Source: JAPLNB01 sp964451955 (GTDB lineage Bacteria; Planctomycetota; Phycisphaerae; Tepidisphaerales; Tepidisphaeraceae). From it: 64,000 nt of DNA. Below the pieces are notes generated by a model. The model did not search any database, was not told the DNA's origin, and worked only from the letters and a program-made list of their open reading frames with translations. Both the position numbers and the translations under genes were made by a program. Positions 17,874 to 25,473 of the stretch are shown in pieces. Each line of letters begins with the position of its first letter. Position 1 is the first letter of the stretch. Location: NCBI GenBank assembly GCA_964451955.1, contig CAYVKG010000010.1:1-64000 (forward strand), in the 5' to 3' direction.

Positions 17874-17999
17874 ATGAACGACAAGCAGATGCTATTCTGG
17901 ACACGGCTGGCCCTGCTCGCTGTGGCGTTGGGTTGCGTCAACAGTCTCATGCTATTTGTGGTTGCGGTCATCCACATTATCATGTATCTGGTGCAATAA
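17874..17999 (+). CDS. Single-pass membrane mini-protein
   Basis: 41 residues. The short head MNDKQMLFWT is followed by one continuous hydrophobic stretch to the C-terminus (ALLAVALGCVNSLMLFVVAV). The ATG lies two bases after the upstream stop, and the TAA overlaps the next ATG. It could anchor or serve the sugar-transfer enzymes encoded nearby. Confidence 0.55.
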   Translation: MNDKQMLFWTRLALLAVALGCVNSLMLFVVAVIHIIMYLVQ

Positions 18000-18340
18000 T
18001 GCCCGGACCCGGAACACGCCTGCACGACATGATCGAGAAGTGGACCGGCGAGAAGCCGAACCTGTCCTGTTCGTGCGCCACCTGGATTCGCAAGATGGAT
18101 CGTGATCCGGCGTGGGCAAAGGCGAACGTGAACCTCATCGTCTCGAAACTGCTGCGCGAGGCACAGGCGAGAGCCGTCCAGTGGAAGGCGGTTCCCGTTC
18201 AGAGCGACGGAACGCTCCTGAACGCCGCCAAGACGCGCGCCTGGAGGGGCGCATTCCTTGTTCCTGGTGCGGGACTGATGCTGCGTGTGTTTGTAAGGCG
18301 TATGGTCGAAGAGGCTCTCAAAGAAGGAGGAGTCGCGTGA
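17999..18340 (+). CDS. Small CSC-motif protein in sugar cassette
   Basis: 113 residues from ATG 17999 (TAATG junction). It contains LSCSCATWIRKMDRDPAWAK, a short Cys/Trp motif also found in reduced form in the N-terminal part of the glycosyltransferase at 15176 (CGGCGQ). The rest is helical and basic. It may be a separate version of that accessory module. Confidence 0.6.
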   Translation: MPGPGTRLHDMIEKWTGEKPNLSCSCATWIRKMDRDPAWAKANVNLIVSKLLREAQARAVQWKAVPVQSDGTLLNAAKTRAWRGAFLVPGAGLMLRVFVRRMVEEALKEGGVA

Positions 18341-18669
18341 GCGGCGAATATCAGCAGATTGTGGACGCACTCAAAGCGTGCAACGAGCAGCGAGCGATGG
18401 CAGAATTTGGATTCGATCGCGTTCAGCCACTCGACGTTGTCATCGGCGATAACGGCGAGTGGAGCGTGACGGCCATCAGGGAGGTGCTCATCACTGGGAA
18501 CACCCCCGGATTCGAGTCCCTCCTCGAATACCTCAAAGCTCGCACTGCATACTTCGGGGACGAAGTGGAACAGCGTCACATCGCCTATCTGATGCAGGTG
18601 CGCAAGTACGCCGAAGCGGCGGAGCGGCTGGATGTGTTGAAGAGGAAGTCCAAGAATGGGAACGATTGA
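18337..18669 (+). CDS. Helical protein, sugar cassette
   Basis: 110 residues from GTG 18337 (GTGA overlap, AAGGAGG upstream). It has two helical halves around a beta pair (DVVIGDNGEWSVTAIREVLI); the C-terminus is basic (YAEAAERLDVLKRKSKNG). No family is recognised. It overlaps the Stealth-sulfotransferase gene by 14 bases, so the two are probably co-translated. Confidence 0.6.
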   Translation: MSGEYQQIVDALKACNEQRAMAEFGFDRVQPLDVVIGDNGEWSVTAIREVLITGNTPGFESLLEYLKARTAYFGDEVEQRHIAYLMQVRKYAEAAERLDVLKRKSKNGND

Positions 18670-20026
18670 CGCCGTCTACCCCTTGGGAACCGGCTCAAAG
18701 GCGGGCGACCTGGAACTGCGGTTCTCACTCCGGGCTCTGGAGAAGAACTTTTCCGACCTCGGGAGGGTGTTCGTCGTCGGCGCATGCCCCCCCTGGCTCA
18801 CAGGCGTCATCCACATCCAGCACCCAGATTCTCACCGGCACAACAAGGACGCCAACATCATCGACAAGGTGTTGGCAGCCTGCCGGGCGGGGGTAAGCGA
18901 GCAATTCGTCCGTAGCAGCGACGATGAGATGATCCTCCTGCCGAGCACGGTGGACGACATCCAGCCGTACCACGGGAGGACGTTGGACCTCAGCGTTAGG
19001 GGTGAGGGGTGGAAGGAGCGGCTGCTGCGCACCGGCCGCTGGCTGCACGAGCACGGCTTCTCGCACAAGCACTACGACATGCACATTCCAAACCTCTATG
19101 ATAGGGATCGGTTTGTGGACGCCATGGCGAGAGCGCCATACCGCGAGGGCAAGGGGTTCACGATCAACACCCTGTACTACAACCAGCTAGGGATTGAGGG
19201 CGTGCTGTTTGGCGGGCAGAAGCTCACTCTGGAGGGGCCGATCCGCAACCTCCGCGTACTCCGCGATCGTATTCGCGGCAAGCGATTCCTTGGGTTCAAC
19301 GACTCTGGATTCAACAAGGTGACAAAAGCCCTCCTGCTGGAGATGCTACCCGAACCATCCCGGTTTGAGTCAGACAGGGGGGCGCTGTTCCGGGGTGTCA
19401 AGCTTCGGGACACGCAGACCATGCCGCAGGTGGTGGCGGTGATCGGGGTCGCCCGGTCGGGCACCAGTTGCACCGCCGGGATCGTTCATCACCTCGGGGT
19501 GTCCATGGGGGAGCACTTGCGACCGCCCAACAACCGGAACCAGCGAGGATTCTACGAGGATCTGCCGCTCCGGGCAATCTGCCGGATGCGGGACGGCAAC
19601 AACGTGCAGCGGTTCCGGCGGTACGCAATCCAGCGGGGAGGCGCCATCATCGGCATCAAGGAGTGCCGGTTGTGCACCATGGTTCCGGCGCTGGTCAAGG
19701 CGTTCCCGTCTCTCAAGGTGATCGCCGTGGATAGGGAACCCAGCGAAGTGCTGGCGTCGATGAAAAAGGATCGCCTGTTCCCAGCGTTCCGAACCGATCA
19801 ACGTAAGATGCAGTTCATCACCAACCAGCCAAAACTTCGGGACATCGACCTGCGGTCCTACGCCGTTCCAACCCTACGCCTGAAGTACAAGGACGTGATC
19901 TCCAACCCCGAGGCGACGGTGAACGCCATCTGCGCGTTCCTCAGAATCAATCCACCTCCCGAGCAGAGGCAAGAGGCCATCGCGTTTGTCGATCCATCAC
20001 TCAAGCACCACGGGGGCGCGGCATGA
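18656..20026 (+). CDS. Stealth-like transferase fused to sulfotransferase
   Basis: 456 residues. The N-terminal half reads as a Stealth-type phosphosugar transferase: IDAVYPLGTGSKAGD (CR1-like), ELRFSLRALEKNF (CR2), CPPWLTGVIHIQHPD, EQFVRSSDDEMILLP. From ~residue 261 a P-loop sulfotransferase begins: VVAVIGVARSGTSCTAGIVH, the PAPS 5'-phosphosulfate loop, with HLGVSMGEHLRPPNNRNQ and later LRLKYKDVISNPEATVNAIC, the usual C-terminal sulfotransferase element. One protein would thus couple a sugar-phosphate transfer fold and a sulfation fold. Substrate is unknown; a phage fusion like this is unusual. Confidence 0.78.
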   Translation: MGTIDAVYPLGTGSKAGDLELRFSLRALEKNFSDLGRVFVVGACPPWLTGVIHIQHPDSHRHNKDANIIDKVLAACRAGVSEQFVRSSDDEMILLPSTVDDIQPYHGRTLDLSVRGEGWKERLLRTGRWLHEHGFSHKHYDMHIPNLYDRDRFVDAMARAPYREGKGFTINTLYYNQLGIEGVLFGGQKLTLEGPIRNLRVLRDRIRGKRFLGFNDSGFNKVTKALLLEMLPEPSRFESDRGALFRGVKLRDTQTMPQVVAVIGVARSGTSCTAGIVHHLGVSMGEHLRPPNNRNQRGFYEDLPLRAICRMRDGNNVQRFRRYAIQRGGAIIGIKECRLCTMVPALVKAFPSLKVIAVDREPSEVLASMKKDRLFPAFRTDQRKMQFITNQPKLRDIDLRSYAVPTLRLKYKDVISNPEATVNAICAFLRINPPPEQRQEAIAFVDPSLKHHGGAA

Positions 20027-20685
20027 ACCTACAGGCGTTCTGGCACGTGGCAATCATGGGCTCATGGAACCGGGTCGTCCGAGAGCAATCCGCTCTGCTA
20101 TTCCGATCGCAACTATCGCCGCGCATTGGTGTCGTAGGGGGCAAGTTGCCGGAGGAATACTCCCCGCTTGTCGCCTTTTCCAAAAAAAGCGCGGCAGAGC
20201 ACGAAGCACCGACCCTGTACTTCCTGTGGAGGTGGTTGAGAGCCCACTCAGACGAAGCCGTCCTCTACATGCACACCAAGGGTGTGTCCCGCAAGGGAAG
20301 ACGATGGACGCACTGGCGGCACCTCATGGAAAAGTGGGTTGTCGAGCACTGGCGGGAGAATCTGACGCTACTTGACAGGTACGACGTGGTTGGCGTAGAC
20401 TATCGCGAGAAGCCGCTGCCCCACTTCGCCGGAAACTTCTGGATAGCACGGCGCGACTGGATCAACAAGCTGCCGTCCATCTATGAGTACCGGGATACCA
20501 TGCCCGCGAATCTCAGGAAGTCCAAAGGCAAGCGGACCCCATGGGAGCGGTGGTGCTGTGAATTCTGGCTACTGAGCCGGACTGGCGCCCGGATCGCGAG
20601 TCTCTGCTGCACCGGGGAGCGACTTGGAAAGATGGGAGTGGCGCGTAAGTGGTTGAACAAACCCTATTCTCTGGATGGGCTATGA
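20023..20685 (+). CDS. HTKG-type glycosyltransferase, second copy
   Basis: 220 residues, ATGA overlap with the preceding gene. It lacks the Cys-rich N-terminus of the 15176 protein but shares the core: LYFLWRWLRAHSDEAVLYMH followed by TKGVSRKGRRWTHWRHLM, then DVVGVDYREKPLPHFAGNFW, similar to VGNWMFCGTFFW of the first copy. It probably recognises a sugar nucleotide and acts on the same glycan system. Confidence 0.7.
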   Translation: MNLQAFWHVAIMGSWNRVVREQSALLFRSQLSPRIGVVGGKLPEEYSPLVAFSKKSAAEHEAPTLYFLWRWLRAHSDEAVLYMHTKGVSRKGRRWTHWRHLMEKWVVEHWRENLTLLDRYDVVGVDYREKPLPHFAGNFWIARRDWINKLPSIYEYRDTMPANLRKSKGKRTPWERWCCEFWLLSRTGARIASLCCTGERLGKMGVARKWLNKPYSLDGL

Positions 20686-21734
20686 GAATCATCCTTGTCG
20701 GCATGCCGCTCACCTGCGGAGGCGGTGGCACGGAGTCTGGCGATACGGTGCTCATGTGGCGTCGGGCGGGCATCGACGTGTCCGTGCTGTACTTCGATCG
20801 CTGCAAGTGCGGCAAGCCCTGCACTAAGCCTGTGGAATCCAACCCGTGGGTGAACCGCCTGAAGGATGTTGGGGTGGACTTCATTCACGGGGAATCGAGC
20901 AGGCTCAAGGACGTGCCCGGACTGGCGGGTTCGATCCTCGTCTCGTTCCGCTGCCTCCATGCCCTGCACAACTGGCATGAACTGGAGGCGATGGGGTGCA
21001 AACTCGTCTGGTCGCCCCTGATGACGCGATCCTGCATCGCCGAGCACCACGCATTCTACGACCACCCTCCGTCCGCGGCACACTTCCAATCGAGATTCCA
21101 GTACCGCGAACTGGTTGGCGACTACGTTGGCTGGAAGTGCCGGAACATGGTTCACATTCCCGGGGCGTTCGAGCCGCTGAAGTTCCGACCCAGGGCGTAC
21201 CAGTACGGGCAGCCGTTTGTAGTGGGCAGGCTGGCAAGGGACCACGTTCAGAAGTGGAACCCAGACTTCTGGCAGATCCTCTCAGACGTGCGTAGCAGGG
21301 GCGTAGACGTGCGTGCGCTCTGCATGGCATGGAATGACGAGTTGACCGAGCATTGCGGCCCACCGCCGTCCTGGGCGACTGTGCACCCCAAGGACTCCAT
21401 GAGCGCCCAGGAGTTCCTCGACCAGTGCCATGCCCTCATCTGCCCAAACTGGAATACGCCCGAGAACTGGCCGAGAGTCGGATTGGAGGCGATGTCTGCC
21501 GGGGTTCCGGTCCTAGCCGACGACGCCGGCGGCTGGAAGGAGATGCTCACCACATTTGGTGGGTTCCTGTGCGACTCTGCGATCGCGTACACCAACGCCC
21601 TGGTTGAGTTGGCAGAGGACGAGGATGCGCGGCAAGCGATGATTCACGAGGGGCTCTGCCGCGCCAGGGATTTGCAGGACGAGCAGACATCGTCATCCGC
21701 CCGCTGGGTGTCGCTGTTCAGGATGCTGGCATAG
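20682..21734 (+). CDS. GT-B (GT4-like) glycosyltransferase
   Basis: 350 residues from ATG 20682 (ATGA overlap). The N-terminus MRIILVGMPLTCGGGGTESG is the Gly-rich acceptor-domain start of GT-B enzymes. The C-terminal donor domain has FVVGRLARDHVQKWN, SAQEFLDQCHALICPNWNTP and ENWPRVGLEAMSAGVPVLAD with the E..A.G.PV signature of GT4. It is the final gene of the cassette and convergent with the minus-strand operon. It would add a sugar using a nucleotide-sugar donor. Confidence 0.85.
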   Translation: MRIILVGMPLTCGGGGTESGDTVLMWRRAGIDVSVLYFDRCKCGKPCTKPVESNPWVNRLKDVGVDFIHGESSRLKDVPGLAGSILVSFRCLHALHNWHELEAMGCKLVWSPLMTRSCIAEHHAFYDHPPSAAHFQSRFQYRELVGDYVGWKCRNMVHIPGAFEPLKFRPRAYQYGQPFVVGRLARDHVQKWNPDFWQILSDVRSRGVDVRALCMAWNDELTEHCGPPPSWATVHPKDSMSAQEFLDQCHALICPNWNTPENWPRVGLEAMSAGVPVLADDAGGWKEMLTTFGGFLCDSAIAYTNALVELAEDEDARQAMIHEGLCRARDLQDEQTSSSARWVSLFRMLA

Positions 21735-21736
21735 TC

Positions 21737-21940
21737 TCAAGTGGTGTCCCAGGTCAGGCCGCAGTCGGTACACCACCGGGTGTATGGGGCACTGTTCTTG
21801 TTTGCGTGCGGGCACTCACTTCTCAAAAGACGCATCATGGCGTCGATCTTCCGTACCTCCGCTGCATTCTTCTGCGACTGCTCCCAATACAGGTTGTCGA
21901 TCATTGCACGCGCCAACCTGACTTCTTCGGGTGACTTCAC
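21737..21940 (-). CDS. Zinc-ribbon mini-protein
   Basis: 67 residues, last gene of the leftward operon. It starts at GTG (complement of 21938-21940) in a GTGA overlap with GGAGGT upstream. N-terminal helix (VRLARAMIDNLYWEQSQK), C-terminal metal-type cluster (SECPHANKNSA ... WCTDCGLTW). Function unknown. Confidence 0.6.
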   Translation of the reverse strand: MKSPEEVRLARAMIDNLYWEQSQKNAAEVRKIDAMMRLLRSECPHANKNSAPYTRWCTDCGLTWDTT

Positions 21941-22203
21941 GTCGCACCTCCAATTGCCGTATCGGACGATATCCTGTGGTCCACCAACCTTACAGACGCC
22001 GAGAGATTCCATTCCCCGGAGCTTACAACCATTTCGGTCGGTGGAGCGGATGCCATCTTGTTCCACTTGTTGAACTGGTCCTCTGAGTCAAATACGTGAA
22101 TCTCTACGTCGCCTTCCGCGTTCTTGTGACCGCGAATGAAGACAGGTTGTGCGTATCTGATGGCCAACACACTGTCCTTTTCGAGGGTAACGTCGAAGTT
22201 CAT
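21937..22203 (-). CDS. Hypothetical beta-rich protein
   Basis: 88 residues, with ATGA overlap to the upstream gene and GGAGACGAA before the ATG. Beta-rich (DSVLAIRYAQPVFIRGHKN, GDVEIHVFDSEDQFNKW). Not recognised. Confidence 0.6.
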   Translation of the reverse strand: MNFDVTLEKDSVLAIRYAQPVFIRGHKNAEGDVEIHVFDSEDQFNKWNKMASAPPTEMVVSSGEWNLSASVRLVDHRISSDTAIGGAT

Positions 22204-22649
22204 TTCGTCTCCTTTGCCGCCTCTGCGGCTTTCATGTGCTGCTCGACGGCTTCGAGAAGCGCGGGGGATACAATATCGACCACAGGGCTTTCATACCAGT
22301 TCTCAATAGTCCACCCCGCCTCACATCGTCTTGCGTCGATACTTTCCGAGTAATCCGCCATGTACTCTAAAGCTGCACTAAACCGAGCGACCAACTCCTG
22401 CAACTGATCGAATGCGAATGCCAAGCGCCGCGCAATATTCATTGCCTCTGGTACCCCGCGGCAAGCATTGACCAGTTGTGCCACCTGCACCGGAGATGGC
22501 CATTCGTGTAGCGGCTTTATGTCAGCCATCACTGATCCCCCTTCTTTCCGATTCTGCGGCTTACTTGTGGTCTTCCATGTGGCACCAAGGGCCACCCTTG
22601 CACCCAAGCACCCCTGCACCACGGCAATGATTTCCGGGCCTGTCATCAT
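22200..22649 (-). CDS. Hypothetical helical protein
   Basis: 149 residues from the ATG at 22649, which overlaps the upstream TGA and has GGAGACGAA before it. A second ATG at 22529, preceded by a GGGGGA stretch, could give a 109-residue form (MADIKPLHEWPSPVQVAQ). Mostly helical (MNIARRLAFAFDQLQELVAR), ending in AVEQHMKAAEAAKETK. Several products of this operon end in similar A/E/K-rich tails (EAAEAAKEVKT, EVVQAAKEMTA), suggesting shared ancestry of the 3' ends. Function unknown. Confidence 0.6.
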   Translation of the reverse strand: MMTGPEIIAVVQGCLGARVALGATWKTTSKPQNRKEGGSVMADIKPLHEWPSPVQVAQLVNACRGVPEAMNIARRLAFAFDQLQELVARFSAALEYMADYSESIDARRCEAGWTIENWYESPVVDIVSPALLEAVEQHMKAAEAAKETK

Positions 22650-22864
22650 GATTTCGTCTCCTTCACTTGGTCGATCTCCTGAATCAGCTTGGAACACTCT
22701 CGGCCGATGGCGCTGTCTGGTCCCGTATCTTCCAGCGTTCCAGTCAACATGGACCTGGCCATCTGTCGATACAGCAAGTCGGTCAATACATTGCCCGTGT
22801 TGCAGTTGGGGTATCCGAATTCCCGCAAATGCCTGACACATGCTGAGATAATCTTGCTTCTCAC
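22646..22864 (-). CDS. Hypothetical helical mini-protein
   Basis: 72 residues from GTG 22864 in a GTGA overlap. Helical (VRSKIISACVRHLREFGYP; DLLYRQMARSMLTG; ECSKLIQEIDQVKETK). Not recognised. Confidence 0.55.
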   Translation of the reverse strand: MRSKIISACVRHLREFGYPNCNTGNVLTDLLYRQMARSMLTGTLEDTGPDSAIGRECSKLIQEIDQVKETKS

Positions 22865-23301
22865 GTCTTCACTTCCTTTGCCGCCTCTGCGGCTTCTGGT
22901 GTGCTGTAGCACTCACCGATCGCCAGTGTTCTGTGGACGGTCACAGCAAACCACCGCCCTGAATGTTTGAAAAATTCCCATACGGTATACACTAGGCCGT
23001 CCACCGGGTCGTATACGGCGTCTCCTGGGCACACAGAAACGCCGTCCTTCGTCTTCGGCAACTTGTCCACGATGGCCGTGAGCCTTGCGTTCTCGTCCTC
23101 CAAATCTCGCATGGCAACGTTCAGAGAGCCGACCTCTTGAATGCGCCCGTCAAGTTGGTCCTTCATCGCCGCCCACTCATCCCACAGTTGAACAGGGAGG
23201 CAGCAATTTTTATTGTCGCACGATTGAACATTCCGCTGACGACCGATGTAAAAATGCCTCGCTTCGCTCCCACACCTCGGGCACTTCTGCTAATCGCTCA
23301 T
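22861..23301 (-). CDS. Zinc-ribbon LW-EW protein with in-frame amber
   Basis: The expected start is the ATG at 23301, which forms a perfect ATGA overlap with the gene upstream, but codon 4 is TAG (23290-23292). Past it the frame reads QKCPRCGSEARHFYIGRQRN, then CDNKNCCLPVQLWDEWAAMK, aligning with the neighbour at 23298 (MSEQKCPRCGHG, LWDEWMAMK). Without readthrough the first usable start is ATG 23166, giving 101 residues (MKDQLDGRIQEVGSLNVAMR), with no RBS. The C-terminal half (GDAVYDPVDGLVYTVWEFFK) looks intact. It is either a nonsense allele or an amber-suppressed gene. Confidence 0.6.
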
Positions 23302-23597
23302 GCTGTCATCTCCTTTGCCGCCTGGACGACTTCTGTAGCCCTTGGCCTAGCCTCGACCATTCCATTGCTCCTGTTTGTGTTCGACAGCAGATGATCCCTT
23401 GCCATCTTCTCGATTTTCTCGGCATGTTTTTGGTGACCCTCAATCTGCTCCTTCATCGCCATCCACTCATCCCAAAGGAGGACAGGAAGCAGGCACTTGC
23501 GATTCCCGCAACGGTGGCCACCGCGCATTTGCTGCCCAGACGCAGCAAAGACTATCACGGCCCCGTGACCACACCTCGGGCACTTCTGCTCGCTCAT
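23298..23597 (-). CDS. Zinc-ribbon protein, LW-EW family
   Basis: 99 residues, ATGA overlap with upstream gene. The zinc-ribbon-like N-terminus (CPRCGHG ... HRCGNRKC) is followed by LLWDEWMAMKEQIEGHQKH and a helical tail. The same layout occurs at 22861-23301 and 26078-26419. Metal binding is inferred from the CxxC pairs; function unknown. Confidence 0.65.
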   Translation of the reverse strand: MSEQKCPRCGHGAVIVFAASGQQMRGGHRCGNRKCLLPVLLWDEWMAMKEQIEGHQKHAEKIEKMARDHLLSNTNRSNGMVEARPRATEVVQAAKEMTA

Positions 23598-23797
23598 GGC
23601 TTCCTCCGTGGCTTCTTCGGAATTGGCCGGATAACAACCTCGACGGGTATGGTCCGTTCATCCGAGTAGCACTCCAACTCTAATCCACTCTTGGAGTATC
23701 CGAGAATAATGGTGTCACCAAACCCAATGGCCGGTTGACCGTGTTCATCAACCACAAGATACATCTTGGTTTTCTTGTTGAACTTTGGCTTTGCCAT
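23594..23797 (-). CDS. Small basic protein
   Basis: 67 residues. The ATG (23795-23797 complement) shares a base with the upstream stop (TGATG). Lys-rich ends (MAKPKFNKKTKMYLVVDEHG; IRPIPKKPRRKP) flank a beta core. Possibly nucleic-acid binding by charge; no family recognised. Confidence 0.55.
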   Translation of the reverse strand: MAKPKFNKKTKMYLVVDEHGQPAIGFGDTIILGYSKSGLELECYSDERTIPVEVVIRPIPKKPRRKP

Positions 23798-24312
23798 CAC
23801 TCACCTCCCGCCTTCGCGGCCTCACCCGAAAACCGTCTCACCAACGACGCGACGAACGACCATGTGGGCGGCGATGAATCGAATACGGGTGCTGGAATCG
23901 ACACAAATGCCTGATTGAACACCGGCTCTTGAGTTACGCGAACCTCGATCAGGCCAGCCCATATCGGCAGGTCGGACGCAGTGAGCAACCCATGAGGGGC
24001 CGCAAAGTAGAATTCGTTTGCCATCATGCGGGCACGTCGCTGCTTGAGCGGACTTCGTATGTCGCGAGAAAAGTCGCCACGTGATACCTTGACTTCGATC
24101 GCCGTATGCCAGTATGGCCTGTTGGTCGTGATGCCCCACAGGTCGATCGTTCGCTCGCCGTCCTGCCCGAACCCACATCCAACGCGGCACTGCGGGACCC
24201 AGAACATGCCACGCAACTTTCCGTCGTATGGGTTGGTTGAGATTGCGGAGACGATTTCCGCCGCTGTTAGTTTGGGAACGTCCGTCACATCCCACTGCCT
24301 AACTCCTCTCAC
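23797..24312 (-). CDS. MmcB-like PD-(D/E)xK nuclease
   Basis: 171 residues, GTG start with GGAGG upstream. The core IDLWGITTNRPYWHTAIEV followed by KVSRGDFSRDIRSPLKQRR matches MmcB-type proteins: the D of IDLW and the E-x-K of EVKVS form the PD-(D/E)xK site, and MANEFYFAAPHGLL is the conserved segment after it. MmcB proteins are linked to DNA repair in alphaproteobacteria. In a phage it may process DNA or degrade host DNA. The extra C-terminal 40 residues are not recognised. Confidence 0.75.
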   Translation of the reverse strand: MRGVRQWDVTDVPKLTAAEIVSAISTNPYDGKLRGMFWVPQCRVGCGFGQDGERTIDLWGITTNRPYWHTAIEVKVSRGDFSRDIRSPLKQRRARMMANEFYFAAPHGLLTASDLPIWAGLIEVRVTQEPVFNQAFVSIPAPVFDSSPPTWSFVASLVRRFSGEAAKAGGE

Positions 24313-24315
24313 GAT

Positions 24316-24561
24316 TCACTCCCTCCTGCCTTCGCGGCCCTGAGAATCGCCTCGGCGTTTCATTCCCCCGATTTCTTTCATCGCATCCGCCTTTCTCTTC
24401 CCGCGCAACAGCTTGAATTCGTGCCTCGAACGCTGAATCAGAAATCCGTGTCGCCTGCTGTTGAGAACCCATTCGCCAGCTTCATCGGCAGGACCGATCA
24501 CAACGCAGAGAATAGGCATCCCGCTCGTCGTCTTTGTTTCTACGATATCGCCGGCTTTCAT
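24316..24561 (-). CDS. Small SH3-like hypothetical protein
   Basis: 81 residues from the ATG at 24561 with GAGGTGAAG upstream. The beta-rich core (MKAGDIVETKTTSGMPILCV; GEWVLNSRRHGFLIQRSR) suggests a small barrel, followed by a basic Gly/Arg tail (KRRGDSQGREGRRE). No function known. Confidence 0.55.
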   Translation of the reverse strand: MKAGDIVETKTTSGMPILCVVIGPADEAGEWVLNSRRHGFLIQRSRHEFKLLRGKRKADAMKEIGGMKRRGDSQGREGRRE

Positions 24562-24617
24562 GGCTTCTTCACCTCGATCCTTCCGCCCCGCTCGTACCGC
24601 TGGGGGCCTTGTGGTTG

Positions 24618-24827
24618 TTAGGCATCGCCGTCCTCCCTGTCCAGTTCGCCCCGCACGGCAGCTACGAGAGCCTCGATTCGCCGCTCCTGCTCTCGCCAAG
24701 CGAGCCAGGCGGTTTGAATCCTGGGAAGCCAGTATCCATCTCCTTGTCGTGCAAGATGGAAAAACCTGTCCGGTTTCGACTTGCACCACTCCTCAAACTC
24801 TCGCCGCACTCGTTCAGGCGTCTTCAT
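24618..24827 (-). CDS. Small helical protein
   Basis: 69 residues, start ATG 24827 inside the end of the previous gene (14-base overlap). Helical and charged (RVRREFEEWCKSKPDRFFHL; TAWLAWREQERRIEALVAAV). It resembles short phage proteins of the 'F..W......' type, but the role is unknown. Confidence 0.6.
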   Translation of the reverse strand: MKTPERVRREFEEWCKSKPDRFFHLARQGDGYWLPRIQTAWLAWREQERRIEALVAAVRGELDREDGDA

Positions 24828-25218
24828 ACTTCGCCTCCTCCGCTGTCCTGAATCCTGTCAGCAACATCCAATCATACCACTCAGATCCACCGAGCGGCGA
24901 CACAACAATAACCCCAGGGCGAGGCTTCCAGTACGGGCTAGCCGACGCCATGCCAGTACCCAAAACTCGCGCCCAGATTCGCGGCCAACCGCCGTAGTTG
25001 CTCACGTAGCAATCTCCTCCCTTTTCGCACTCGCGGAGCCACTCCTTGAGCTTCTCGACTCGATTCCGCTTCTCCTCGTCGTTGCAGCACATGTACGCCG
25101 TGTTCTCCGGGTCATCGAATGGATACGACCAGTCGATGCCTTGCCGGTGCAGCGTGTTCTCTTTCGTCGTGACGGTCTTAGTGCGGATCGTCGTGTCGTA
25201 GTCGGGTTTGTAGTTCAC
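24814..25218 (-). CDS. Hypothetical protein
   Basis: 134 residues. Acidic, Trp/Tyr-rich (QGIDWSYPFDDPENTAYMCC; NYGGWPRIWARVLGTGM), with a central Lys/Glu helix (EEKRNRVEKLKEWLRECEKG). Not recognised; co-directional with the operon. Confidence 0.55.
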   Translation of the reverse strand: MNYKPDYDTTIRTKTVTTKENTLHRQGIDWSYPFDDPENTAYMCCNDEEKRNRVEKLKEWLRECEKGGDCYVSNYGGWPRIWARVLGTGMASASPYWKPRPGVIVVSPLGGSEWYDWMLLTGFRTAEEAKYEDA

Positions 25219-25473
25219 CTACTTGTCTCCTTGGCTTGGCGGTTCGTATGCCGAAATCTCTTCCCATAAGTCCTGCATCAGCGGGTGCTCGGCGATCTTG
25301 CGTAGGGCGCGTTTCTCAGTCTGCCCCACGGCCGACGCGGTCATCGGGTACCCCCTGGCGGTCATTATCTCAGCAACCTCTCTCTGCGACAGGACGGGCA
25401 GGGGCGAGTCCTTCAGGAAGACGTAGTGATCGTCGCGCTGAGGAACCTCTCGGCTTGGGCGGTGAGTGCTCAT
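25219..25473 (-). CDS. Sigma-70 region-4-like HTH protein
   Basis: 84 residues from the ATG at 25473 (ATGA overlap, GGAGAGAC upstream). Residues ~31-67 read VLSQREVAEIMTARGYPMTA followed by SAVGQTEKRALRKIAEHP, very close to the sigma-70 region 4 helix-turn-helix (usual form: tlrEIA ... sR.rVrQIekrALrkLr). There is no region 2, so it cannot be a complete sigma factor. It may act as a small activator, an anti-sigma-like adaptor or a -35-binding regulator. Confidence 0.65.
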   Translation of the reverse strand: MSTHRPSREVPQRDDHYVFLKDSPLPVLSQREVAEIMTARGYPMTASAVGQTEKRALRKIAEHPLMQDLWEEISAYEPPSQGDK

